Source of the DNA: a virus
Virus record (IMG/VR): IMGVR_UViG_3300021959_000075
Location: 1-47,197 of that record
Direction: 5' to 3' (one strand)
Length of the DNA stretch: 47,197 bases
Under the pieces are notes generated by a model that was not told the DNA's origin, ran no database searches, and saw nothing but the letters and a program-made list of their open reading frames with translations. A program made the translations under genes and the position numbers. Below are positions 8,680 to 16,902 of the stretch, one piece after another (within the stretch, counting starts at the first letter, position 1; every line of letters starts with the position of its first letter).

Positions 8680-10107
8680 TTATCCTCCGAACTCCGCTAA
8701 ATTTTTAGTGCATAAAGCGTAGTAGCCTGTAGGCGGCGCGTATTCAAAAGCTCCGTAGCCGTTTTCATCGCTTTCTGCACTGGATGGTGTGTTCGATGTA
8801 AAGCCACCCATATTTGTCTCGTATTGTATACTTCCAGTAAAAGCTCCAAATGCCCAAAAATATGGTGGAGCTTGTACTTCATGCATTGTTGATGGAGTAC
8901 TTGGGTCGGTTCGTACTCCGTTAGTACCTAGCATAAATGTACCGTTTTTAGAAAAAGCTATTTTATCGTTATCTTTATCTAATGCTACTCCTATAATATC
9001 ACCAGTTGCCCTATTTTCAGTATACTGGGTATTTGCTCCTGTCCAATAATATAGAAAAGCACCTGCTCCATATCCAATTGAGCCGCCACCATCTTGTCCT
9101 AAATAATATCCATTATGATTTTCGGACGCAAACTGAGTTATAGGCGTACCACCAAAGTAAACAGAATCGCTGGAACTTCTTACTTTATATTCCATGTACC
9201 ATTTTCCACTTGACATAGCCATAGTGCTTACACAATACACATGAACATCACCAGAATTTCTTACTGGGGTTGTAGCACCTTCTATAAAAGTAAAGTCGGC
9301 ACTCACGGTAGGATTATAATTATTTAATTGCCATGTAGCAAAATTATTAGTAGGTGTGTCCACAGCTTGGTCGGCTGCTGTGATGTTGTTTTCGGTAAAG
9401 TCTGTGCCACCACTTGCATCGTTGCCTAAGTTAGCTGAATCTTTAAAGTCTAAATAAAATCCATTAGTACCAAAAGTTAAACCACTAACATCTATAGGCT
9501 TCCAAATACCTGAGTCTGCATCAAACTCGCCGAAACTTGTTGGGTCTAATTGCTGTCCGTCTATTAAAATTACTTCTGACATATAACCTGCAAAATAAGA
9601 AACATTATCTGTATGGTTAAAACCTACAGTATGTTCATCATCTTTGCAAAAAGCATATTGAAAATTTTGACTTGGGTCTGCTGAAGTTCCAAAGGAAGTT
9701 TCTTGTACTCCGTTTATATAAAGCTTTAATCTATTACCTGCTGTAGAATCAGTGGTATCTACAGCCATCACTATATGATACCAAGCCGAAGCATCTCTAA
9801 AAACCCTGTTTGTTATTCTTTCATAAGAAGAACCACCACCAAATCTAAATTTATCTGAAGAATCAAATTTGATTAAGGTACGATCTGATTGGTTATAATC
9901 TCCGTCTCCTGCTTCCATTAAATAACAATCCATACCGAATTCGGTTCTTTTAATCCACATACTTATCGTGAATGTTCTTCTGTTGCCTGAGGAGGTAGGA
10001 GTTTTTCCTAGATATTCACTATTATCCGGTTCAAACTTACAAGAGTTATCAATATCATACCCAGTAGATATGCTTCCGCGATTATGTAGTCGATCAGTAA
10101 ATGCCAT
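8680..10107 (-). CDS. LamG + SPRY-domain lectin-like fibre protein, cassette copy A
   Basis: A 475-residue paralogue of 4699-6162. LamG-type features: CKFEPDNSEYLGK, FTISMWIKR, DASAWYHIVMAVDTTD, KLYINGVQET and the shared SFGEFDADSGIWKPIDVSGL. SPRY-type features: SSGKWYMEYKV, YFGGTPITQF, IGVALDKDNDKIAFSKNG, with the ending YGAFEYAPPTGYYALCTKN. DNA near the 3' end (8740-8766) is identical over 27 bases to copy B (4756-4782). The likely role is glycan or surface-protein recognition at the tail tip, inferred from domain type and position. Confidence 0.85.
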   Translation of the reverse strand: MAFTDRLHNRGSISTGYDIDNSCKFEPDNSEYLGKTPTSSGNRRTFTISMWIKRTEFGMDCYLMEAGDGDYNQSDRTLIKFDSSDKFRFGGGSSYERITNRVFRDASAWYHIVMAVDTTDSTAGNRLKLYINGVQETSFGTSADPSQNFQYAFCKDDEHTVGFNHTDNVSYFAGYMSEVILIDGQQLDPTSFGEFDADSGIWKPIDVSGLTFGTNGFYLDFKDSANLGNDASGGTDFTENNITAADQAVDTPTNNFATWQLNNYNPTVSADFTFIEGATTPVRNSGDVHVYCVSTMAMSSGKWYMEYKVRSSSDSVYFGGTPITQFASENHNGYYLGQDGGGSIGYGAGAFLYYWTGANTQYTENRATGDIIGVALDKDNDKIAFSKNGTFMLGTNGVRTDPSTPSTMHEVQAPPYFWAFGAFTGSIQYETNMGGFTSNTPSSAESDENGYGAFEYAPPTGYYALCTKNLAEFGG

Positions 10108-10108
10108 A

Positions 10109-10621
10109 TTATGTTTGTGCTAAATTCTGCACTCTTCCTATTTCTTGCCAGATACTTCCATTATATCTGAATGATAAGATATCTGTTTTGTTTGCAGTTG
10201 CTGTCATTGTTGGAGCTGTTGAAGCTGCAAATTCGTATATTGTATTCCATGCAACTGTATATGGTGTTCCACCTTGAGCAATCTCTACAGAAATAATAGC
10301 TCCTTCCACTGCATTACTTGGAGCAGCAAAGGTAGTATTTTCTGTTAATAAATGATAAGCATTAGCTGCCGCGGCTGCATCCCATGCAACTGCATTTGAA
10401 CTTGATGTAAGAGCAACTTGTGTTATTTTTGCTGAAGTAGATGCGGTCACTGTAGAAGCTGCTACAGCTCCACTTGAAACAGTGGCTGTTCCATCTGTTA
10501 AACTTCCACCTGTGATTGCTCCAGAAGCTGTAAAAGCATCTGCAAGTAATACATCACTAGTTGGTATTTCTTTTATTTGTTGACTTGAACTATCAACGAT
10601 TAATGCATGTCTATCTGCCAT
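10109..10621 (-). CDS. Small beta-rich fibre-associated protein, cassette copy A
   Basis: A 170-residue paralogue of 6167-6592. Shared features are the N-terminal hxLIVDSS and the C-terminal block FAAPSNAVEGAIISVEIA, WNTIYEFAASTAPTMT, ILSFRYNGSIWQEIGR. The middle contains an Ala/Ser/Thr-rich repeat (ASGAITGGSLTDGTATVSSG, AASTVTASTSAK) missing from copy B, which accounts for the extra length. It lies one base from its neighbour on each side. No enzymatic motif; a structural role is assumed. Confidence 0.75.
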   Translation of the reverse strand: MADRHALIVDSSSQQIKEIPTSDVLLADAFTASGAITGGSLTDGTATVSSGAVAASTVTASTSAKITQVALTSSSNAVAWDAAAAANAYHLLTENTTFAAPSNAVEGAIISVEIAQGGTPYTVAWNTIYEFAASTAPTMTATANKTDILSFRYNGSIWQEIGRVQNLAQT

Positions 10622-10622
10622 C

Positions 10623-10838
10623 TTAACTTACTCCTACTGATACGTTAGCAGATCTACCTACAACTGTTATAGCTGCATTCGTGATTGTAACGCTTGTGTT
10701 TGCTGATCTTCCGATTACGGTGAGTGCTGTTCCGACATTGGATAATGCACTGGATGCGACAACACCTGAGGAATTAATTACCTCGGTGCTTCCTATTGTT
10801 AGCCCATTTTTGACTACGAAATTTTTATCTGTTGCCAT
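10623..10838 (-). CDS. Short fibre protein, first gene of cassette copy A
   Basis: A 71-residue protein, MATDKNFVVKNGLTIGSTEV followed by VSSALSNVG and two GRSANxSV repeats (VIGRSANTSV, VVGRSANVSVGV). The end matches the end of the 119-residue protein of cassette B. MATDKNFVVKNGLTIG is an N-terminus common in marine phage fibre proteins. It is short for a fibre and probably represents an attachment or capping segment (inference). A late promoter box (10869-10876) lies 31 bases before the start, so this gene heads its own transcription unit with cassette A. Confidence 0.72.
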   Translation of the reverse strand: MATDKNFVVKNGLTIGSTEVINSSGVVASSALSNVGTALTVIGRSANTSVTITNAAITVVGRSANVSVGVS

Positions 10839-10868
10839 TCGATTTCACTCTCCATCGATTGTTTATTG

Positions 10869-10876
10869 TATTTATA
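10869..10876 (-). promoter_or_regulatory. T4-type late promoter box (cassette A)
   Basis: TATAAATA on the minus strand, overlapping the stop of the 1259-residue fibre; about 25-base predicted leader to the ATG at 10838. Confidence 0.7.
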
Positions 10877-13800
10877 CAGGTATTGCCGTTGATATAACCT
10901 TTACTGCCATACTTGTTGCACTTCCTGCTGTTATTTGTAATAATAAATTACCACCTGAAATTGCAACATCGAATGTTCCTAATGCTGCGTTATCAAATAA
11001 TGTACCGTATTCAGTCATATATGCTGTGGTACCATCATGGATAACATTAATTTCTGTTGAATGGTAATCTGTTCCTTGTGTACATTGTACTAAGTATTTA
11101 ACTGTTCTATATGTAGCGATTGCATGTGTTGCAATTGTTGAAGCACTTGTACTTGCAACTGTTGTTGCTGTGACTTCATTTGGTATAATAGCTGTAGTAT
11201 CGAATTGAGAAATATTATCAATTGAAGTACTACCTGGCTGATTAATTTCAACTGTTGTTGGTATTAATACCTCTATATCATCTCCAGTTCCAGGAGCTGT
11301 ACTAAACGTAAGTGTTGTACCACTTACACTATATTCTGATTTATGCTGATAAACACCATCTAAATAAACCAATGTATTGTTTTCATTCATTGGTGCAACA
11401 GTTAATGTAAATGCTGTTGTTGAATTATCTCCAGTAAATCCATTGACTGTATGTCCACCACCTACAACACCATCACCAATAATATGAACTACAACTTCTG
11501 AACCAGATGCTGGTGCTCCGTCTAATGTTAAAGTGGTTCCACTTAATACATATGAATTTTTATTTTGATAAACACCTTCGACAAATACAATAAGATTATC
11601 TTCTGTACTTGGTGTAGTGCTAAGTGTAAAAGCTGTTGTTGAATTATTTGCTGTTGTAAATAAATCTGTAACAAATGGATTAATTGATTTATTACCATCA
11701 AATGTAACAGTATCTGTACCAGCTGTTGTTGTAATAGTAACACCATTTTGACCAACAAGTGTTACTGTATCTCCTGTTGAATCAGCAGCTACTGTTGTTT
11801 GACCTGATACTGCAATGTTTTGGAATGCATTAGCACCAAGAGAACTATTTGTAATTGTAATAGTATCTGAAGAAGCATTAGTTGTTAATGCAATACCTGC
11901 ACCAGCCGCTAATGTTAATGTATCAGATGAACTATCTGCGACTACACTTGATTGTCCTGAAATTGCAATTGTTTCAAATGCATTTCCACCAGCTAATCCC
12001 CAACTTAAATTACCAGAACCATCTGTTTTAAGTGCGTATCCTGCTGTTCCATCTGCTGTCGGTAGTACCCATATTTGATCTCCACTTAATGCTGGAGCTT
12101 CAAAGCCTACATAATTAGAACCTTCATAAAATCTTAATTCATTTGCTGAGCCATCTAATGAAACATGGCCAGAAACATTTAATGTACTATTAATATCTAC
12201 TGCTTCTGCAAATGTTGGAGTACCTGTGACTGTAATCGTATCGCTTGAAGCATTACCTAATGTTGTATTTCCTTCAACAACTAAATTACCCTCAATAGTT
12301 AATCCACTGACATCATCAACAGTTACATTCCTAGAACCTGTATTAACTTCGATTGATTGACCATTTGCTGGAGCAGTTGAGAATGTTAATGTTGTACCTG
12401 AAATACTATAAGTAGCTTTTTCCTGATAGACACCATCAATAAAGACCATTGTATTGCCTTCAACATCTGGATCTGCTGTTAATGTAAATGCTGTTGTACT
12501 TCCATTTCCTGTAAATTCATCAGTGACTGCATCTGCACTACCAATAATTTGTACAAAAGTAGATATTTGTAAAAGGTCACTTGTTGTTGCACCATTAACA
12601 AGTACAACTGCTGTACCATTTGTTGCAGTATAATCTGTACCATTGTCAAGTAAAACACCGTTTAAGAATACTTGTAAAAAGAGTGGTGTATAACTCAGTG
12701 TATTACTATTATCATCTGAACCTGAGAATGATGTTTGATTATTTGTTGCAGTATAAACGTATTCTTTATAAACAGCTGATTGAGTCGATCCACCAGATGA
12801 AGTAAATGTAATTGTATCTGATGTAGCATTTGTGGTAATTGACATACCAGAGCCAGCAGCTAATGTTAATGTATCTGTGGCTGTATCAGCTACAACATCA
12901 CTTTGACCACTTACTGCTATTGTTTTAAATGTTTCACTTACTGAACCACTAGCTGAAGAAGCAATTGTTACTGTATCAGTGCCTGGTGTAGTTGTTAATG
13001 TTATATTAGAACCAGCAGCTAAAGTTAGTGTATCACTATTAGAGTCTGCAACAACATCACTTTGTCCTGAAACTGATACTGTACCAAAAGCATTTCCACC
13101 AGCTGATATAGAACTAAATGATAAGTTTCCTGAACCATCAGTTACTAATGCTTGTCCACTTGAACCATCACTTGTCGGGTAAGTTAGTCCTGCAACTACT
13201 AGGGTTGTACCATTTAATAATTGTAATGAATCAGATCTTAATCTTGCTGTAATAACATTTGAACCAGCTTTTTTATTAGCAAATTCTAATAAACCATCTT
13301 CACTTCCATCTGAAGCATCTTGTATTTTGGCTGTGACTTTTGCATAAACCACTTCTTGGTCAGCATCATTTTCGCCTTTGAATTTTAATTGACCTAAATA
13401 ATCTGCATCTGCAACTGAAGATGAATTTCTTTTTAATGTTATAACAGGAGCTGCAGAACTTGAAGCTTCAGTTGTTGTTAATAATAAAGTATCATCAGTT
13501 GTTGTACTTGTAATTGTTAATGGGTGTGAAACATCAAACCTATCGTTTGTCGCATCCCATAATAAAGTAGCATCTGTTGAACTATTAACTGCATCTTGTA
13601 TTGTAATACCAGCACCATTGGCTGAACCTGATGTATCTCCTGAACCAAAGTTAAGAGTTATATTTTTATCTTCTACATCAAGTGTTGCTGTATTTAAAGT
13701 TGTTGTTGTTCCTTGTACAGTTAAATCACCAGCTACTGTCAGATCATTAAATGTAACATCGTCAGATGTAGCTACTGCTTGTCCAATTGATATTTGGCCA

Positions 13801-14651
13801 GACGATATTGTAACGCCTGTACCTGCAGAGAAATGAGCCCTTGTTTCTGAAGCACTTGGACCTGTGTATGTAATAACACCTGTTGAATTATTATATGCAA
13901 GTGAACCATCACCACCAGCATCTGTAACTGATATGAGTCCTCTTACCTGAGCATCTGTCCTTTGTGTAAAAGACATAACACCTGTTGAATTATTATAACT
14001 TAAATCACCACTTGCACTTATGGCTGCACGAGCTCTTGCATCTGTATAGTATAAATTTGTTCCTTCTGTTAAATCAGCAGTATCAAATCCAGTTAAATTT
14101 CTTGTAGCAAAACTTGCTTGGTTACCCATGTAGCCATGAGCTGAACATTGATAATGTAATACTCCAGGAGTAGCATCTGTTGGAATTATTTGAGTGTACG
14201 CACCAGAAGATCCTGGTGTTCCAGATGTTGTTACACCTGTACTATAAGCAGTTGTTTTATCTGCTTCATAATAGAATCTTAATGGATGATTACTATTAGA
14301 AGAATCTGATTGATCAAACCTGTATGTTACGCCTGGTATTAATTTTAAGTAAGGTGAAGGTAATCCATTGATAAAATATTTACTGGAGCTACCTGTACCA
14401 TTATATCTATGATCTGTAGTAGTTGAAACAACTGTGACTGTAAGAGTTTCTGTGACTCCTGTTGAGAGATGATAATCATAAGAAGAAGAACCGACTTGAA
14501 CTACTCGATCAATACTACCAAACGTTTTCTTAACATATAACTTACCGTCATATGTATTAATTGCAAGTTCGCCTAGGTCGAGATTTGATGTAGTTGGTAT
14601 AGAACCCTGCGTAGCAGAGCGCCTTAACTTGATGTTAGTATTTCTTGCCAA
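10872..14651 (-). CDS. Long tail fibre with N-terminal cupredoxin-like domain and tandem repeats
   Basis: A 1259-residue protein. Residues 1-40 hold a typical marine fibre N-terminus (KLRRSATQGSIPTTSNLDLG, LAINTYDGKLYVKK). Residues about 60-182 resemble a cupredoxin: GVTYRFDQSD, NHPLRFYYEA, then HYQCSAHGYMGN, giving His122, Cys169, His172 and Met175 in the C-x2-H-x2-M spacing of amicyanin-type copper sites. Further on are fibre segments (VAGDLTVQGTTTTLNTATLD), four copies of a roughly 48-residue repeat (SGQSDVVADSNSDTLTLAAG type) and at least three copies of the STTAFTL ... GVYQxK module that recurs in the protein at 1-2077. The cupredoxin assignment rests on ligand pattern and context only. 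The gene has a late promoter about 85 bases upstream and AGGAG before the ATG. Confidence 0.85.
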   Translation of the reverse strand: MARNTNIKLRRSATQGSIPTTSNLDLGELAINTYDGKLYVKKTFGSIDRVVQVGSSSYDYHLSTGVTETLTVTVVSTTTDHRYNGTGSSSKYFINGLPSPYLKLIPGVTYRFDQSDSSNSNHPLRFYYEADKTTAYSTGVTTSGTPGSSGAYTQIIPTDATPGVLHYQCSAHGYMGNQASFATRNLTGFDTADLTEGTNLYYTDARARAAISASGDLSYNNSTGVMSFTQRTDAQVRGLISVTDAGGDGSLAYNNSTGVITYTGPSASETRAHFSAGTGVTISSGQISIGQAVATSDDVTFNDLTVAGDLTVQGTTTTLNTATLDVEDKNITLNFGSGDTSGSANGAGITIQDAVNSSTDATLLWDATNDRFDVSHPLTITSTTTDDTLLLTTTEASSSAAPVITLKRNSSSVADADYLGQLKFKGENDADQEVVYAKVTAKIQDASDGSEDGLLEFANKKAGSNVITARLRSDSLQLLNGTTLVVAGLTYPTSDGSSGQALVTDGSGNLSFSSISAGGNAFGTVSVSGQSDVVADSNSDTLTLAAGSNITLTTTPGTDTVTIASSASGSVSETFKTIAVSGQSDVVADTATDTLTLAAGSGMSITTNATSDTITFTSSGGSTQSAVYKEYVYTATNNQTSFSGSDDNSNTLSYTPLFLQVFLNGVLLDNGTDYTATNGTAVVLVNGATTSDLLQISTFVQIIGSADAVTDEFTGNGSTTAFTLTADPDVEGNTMVFIDGVYQEKATYSISGTTLTFSTAPANGQSIEVNTGSRNVTVDDVSGLTIEGNLVVEGNTTLGNASSDTITVTGTPTFAEAVDINSTLNVSGHVSLDGSANELRFYEGSNYVGFEAPALSGDQIWVLPTADGTAGYALKTDGSGNLSWGLAGGNAFETIAISGQSSVVADSSSDTLTLAAGAGIALTTNASSDTITITNSSLGANAFQNIAVSGQTTVAADSTGDTVTLVGQNGVTITTTAGTDTVTFDGNKSINPFVTDLFTTANNSTTAFTLSTTPSTEDNLIVFVEGVYQNKNSYVLSGTTLTLDGAPASGSEVVVHIIGDGVVGGGHTVNGFTGDNSTTAFTLTVAPMNENNTLVYLDGVYQHKSEYSVSGTTLTFSTAPGTGDDIEVLIPTTVEINQPGSTSIDNISQFDTTAIIPNEVTATTVASTSASTIATHAIATYRTVKYLVQCTQGTDYHSTEINVIHDGTTAYMTEYGTLFDNAALGTFDVAISGGNLLLQITAGSATSMAVKVISTAIPV

Positions 14652-14704
14652 TTTTGGCTTCTCCTATCTGTTCAATCTCTATTTAGAGAATTTTTATAAA
14701 ACTG

Positions 14705-14733
14705 TTTACTTTCTACCATATATATGGTATAAT
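14705..14733 (+). promoter_or_regulatory. Candidate sigma70-type promoter facing against the fibre genes
   Basis: TTTACT, a 17-base spacer ending in TGG (extended -10), then TATAAT on the plus strand, matching the three minus-strand promoters at five of six -35 bases and all of the extended -10. It lies in the 96-base gap 14652-14747 and would start near 14740, antisense to the fibre gene at 14748-16343. The spacer holds the palindrome ACCATATATATGGT (14714-14727). Confidence 0.5.
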
Positions 14734-14735
14734 AG

Positions 14736-14743
14736 TATTTATA
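14736..14743 (-). promoter_or_regulatory. T4-type late promoter box (1259-residue fibre)
   Basis: TATAAATA on the minus strand, 85 bases before the ATG at 14651. The leader contains an AT-rich hairpin TCTCTATTTAGAGA near 14677-14690. Confidence 0.68.
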
Positions 14744-14747
14744 CTAC

Positions 14748-16343
14748 TTAGTAGGTTCCGCCATCAATGATATTTGAAAACGCAGGAGCTGCTCCTGAGT
14801 TAGCTTGTAAAAGAGATCCGTTTGCGCTTGATGCTGCTGTTACGTCTAATGCATTAGCGCCGTCTCCATATAATACACCGTTATCTGTAAATGTTGAAAC
14901 TCCAGTACCACCGTGAGGTACTCCTAAATCGTTTGTTAATGTGACTGTTCCTGTAACACTTAAGTTATCATCAACTGTAACTGTTCCACCAGCTGAATCA
15001 ATTGTTAAATTACCAGAAGCTGTATCAATTTCATTATCGCCTGTAATACCTATTTGGATGTTTCCAAGATCAGCACCAGTACCGTAAATGTTACCGAATT
15101 CTGCATCACTCCAAGGAGTAGAGAAATCATCTGATGTTACTGTTTCGTCTTTTGTAAATACAAATCTTTGTGATTGAATATCAAATCCAAAGAAACCAGT
15201 TGCAACTGCTGAACCTGTTCCCCACTTAAATCTAACACCGCGATCTAAACCGTCTGATGTATTGGATGACGTATTGTTTGCTAACGCCATAACTGGATCG
15301 TTTAAAGTTACTTCTGTTGAATTAACTGTAGTTGTTGTACCTTGTACAGTTAAGTTACCAGCAATAACAACTGTATCAGATGTAGCATTACCTAAGTTAA
15401 CATTACCGTTAACATTTAATGTACCATCAATAAGTGTATTACCAGTAGCACCAGCAACTGTTAATTTGTTTGAGCCTACTACAAAATCTGTAGTAACTGT
15501 TAAATCATTTCCAATAGTAACATCATTTGGTAACCCAACTTGTAATGTTACATCTGTTCCAGATTTAGAAGATGCTGTTTCAATTTCATTAGCTGTACCA
15601 ATAATTCTTAAATCATCTGATAATAATGATACATCGCCTGTACCTGAATCGCCGTCAACTGTTAAAGCAGTAGCAACTGTTACTGTTGCAGCTGCTGTTA
15701 ATCTACCTTGTTGGTCAACTGTAAAAGTTGGAATGGCTGTTTGTGAACCGTATGAACCTGGTGTTACTGCTGTATCATCAAGGTCAATTGTAATACCTTG
15801 GTTTGCAGCTACTGTTGTTATTCCTGTTAAACCTGTGACTGCTAAACTTTGTGAATCTAAATCAATTGATCCTGTACCTGAATCACCAGATGTATCTAAA
15901 TCTTGAAGTGTTACTTGAGCATCAACATATGTTTTAACAGCTAGCTGAGTAGGTAAAGTTGCATTTGAAGCAGACCCACCATCTAAAGATGTGCTTGTAG
16001 AAATTGCTGTAACAACTTGACCACTTCCGCCAGAAGCTTCAAGAGCTAAACTTGCAATATTTAATTCATCAACATGTTTATTACCGTCTACAATTAAAGC
16101 GCTATTGGCTGTTGTAGTACCATGCACATGGTCCAACATAGTAGTAAAATACTTACCACCTATTAGATCTACTGAAGCTGCTACACCACCAGATTCTGTT
16201 CCAGTACCTACATAAAGTCTATCACCGTTATTAGCTTGAGTACCAGATACATATGAATACGCTAGCTCTCCTGTTTTTATATTAGCAGGAGCACTGGTTG
16301 TGGAACCCGTTGTTAATATTTTAATTCTTGTTAAGTTAGCCAC
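14748..16343 (-). CDS. Tail fibre protein
   Basis: A 531-residue protein starting MANLTRIKILTTGSTTSAPA with the common motif NIKTGELAYSYVSGTQANNG and GDRLYVGTG, typical of marine phage fibre N-termini. Residues about 280-430 form the widespread fibre block (VTIGNDLTVTTDFVVG, NLTVQGTTTTVNSTEVTLND, VRFKWGTGSAVATGFFGFD, FSTPWSDAEFGNIYG). It ends PAFSNIIDGGTY, the same closing IxGGTY as the 71-residue neighbour (NITGGTY). No chaperone or enzyme domain is visible. Its ATG shares a base with the stop of the upstream 71-residue gene, suggesting coupled translation. A candidate opposite-strand promoter at 14705-14733 would produce RNA antisense to its 3' end. Confidence 0.82.
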   Translation of the reverse strand: MANLTRIKILTTGSTTSAPANIKTGELAYSYVSGTQANNGDRLYVGTGTESGGVAASVDLIGGKYFTTMLDHVHGTTTANSALIVDGNKHVDELNIASLALEASGGSGQVVTAISTSTSLDGGSASNATLPTQLAVKTYVDAQVTLQDLDTSGDSGTGSIDLDSQSLAVTGLTGITTVAANQGITIDLDDTAVTPGSYGSQTAIPTFTVDQQGRLTAAATVTVATALTVDGDSGTGDVSLLSDDLRIIGTANEIETASSKSGTDVTLQVGLPNDVTIGNDLTVTTDFVVGSNKLTVAGATGNTLIDGTLNVNGNVNLGNATSDTVVIAGNLTVQGTTTTVNSTEVTLNDPVMALANNTSSNTSDGLDRGVRFKWGTGSAVATGFFGFDIQSQRFVFTKDETVTSDDFSTPWSDAEFGNIYGTGADLGNIQIGITGDNEIDTASGNLTIDSAGGTVTVDDNLSVTGTVTLTNDLGVPHGGTGVSTFTDNGVLYGDGANALDVTAASSANGSLLQANSGAAPAFSNIIDGGTY

Positions 16344-16558
16344 TAGTATGTGCCTCCAGTTATATTTGTATTACTATTTCCTACTATTGTAGTAGTATCC
16401 CATTGAGATGACGTTCCATTATATATTAAAACTGCTCCATCTGTAGTTCCTGCTGCATTAATGTCCGTTAAATCGGTTAATGATACATTTCCTATTTTTA
16501 AAGTTTGAGCAACAATTTTATTTGGATCTCTTCGTATTTTAGCTTTTATGTTTGCCAT
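16343..16558 (-). CDS. Short fibre-associated protein
   Basis: A 71-residue protein: MANIKAKIRRDPNKIVAQTL, then SLTDLTDINAAGTTDGAVLI and YNGTSSQWDTTTI, ending NITGGTY. The LTDINxxGxxDGxVLxYxxxSxxW pattern is common in phage fibre and tail proteins and probably forms a small trimeric beta segment. Both ends overlap neighbouring genes by one base (TAATG arrangement), so it is translated as part of the 16893-to-14748 unit. Its C-terminus resembles that of the downstream 531-residue fibre, suggesting that the two share a partner. Confidence 0.75.
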   Translation of the reverse strand: MANIKAKIRRDPNKIVAQTLKIGNVSLTDLTDINAAGTTDGAVLIYNGTSSQWDTTTIVGNSNTNITGGTY

Positions 16559-16893
16559 TATATCTGTGTCACTCCAGGTGTTATCTCTAATTGTCCTTCT
16601 AAAACTCTTGTTTTTACGCCAGCTTTTGTGATTTCTACATCATAAACATACCGGCCTGCTTTCATGGCATTTGTTTGAGAATTGCTCAAACTAATATTAA
16701 GTACTCCAGCTGTTGCTGGCGATGCAACTGTAACTGTAAAATTTACAGCTGTTGTAGATGAATAACTTTTTCTTATTTGCCCAGCGCCTGAGTAGCCAGT
16801 AAGATTTATGTTGTCACCATCATTATCAGTAACATCGATAGAAGCTGAATAATCTGCTCCTTGATCTACTAAAATATTGGAATAAACTGCCAT
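16558..16893 (-). CDS. Small beta-sandwich virion protein
   Basis: A 111-residue protein (MAVYSNILVDQGADYSASID ... NLTGYSGAGQIRKSYSS ... AGRYVYDVEITKAGVKTRVL ending LEITPGVTQI). Alternating strands and the G-R-Y-V-Y-D-h-E-I motif fit a small immunoglobulin-like or BppU-type baseplate sandwich, a family recognised in many marine T4-like phages next to fibre genes. The exact role is unknown; a fibre-to-baseplate adaptor is a reasonable inference. A ribosome site AAAGGA lies 6 bases upstream. A late promoter box (16914-16921) sits just before it, inside the last codons of the upstream fibre gene. Confidence 0.75.
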   Translation of the reverse strand: MAVYSNILVDQGADYSASIDVTDNDGDNINLTGYSGAGQIRKSYSSTTAVNFTVTVASPATAGVLNISLSNSQTNAMKAGRYVYDVEITKAGVKTRVLEGQLEITPGVTQI

Positions 16894-16902
16894 TTTTTTC
16901 CT

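Larger units (their letters stand above)
4756..8766. repeat. Distant direct repeats marking the duplicated adhesin cassette
   Basis: A 27-base sequence at 4756-4782 is identical to 8740-8766 (end of the LamG/SPRY genes), and 16 bases at 3589-3604 equal 7579-7594 (late promoter after the receptor-type gene). Offsets are about 3.98-3.99 kb. Confidence 0.85.
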
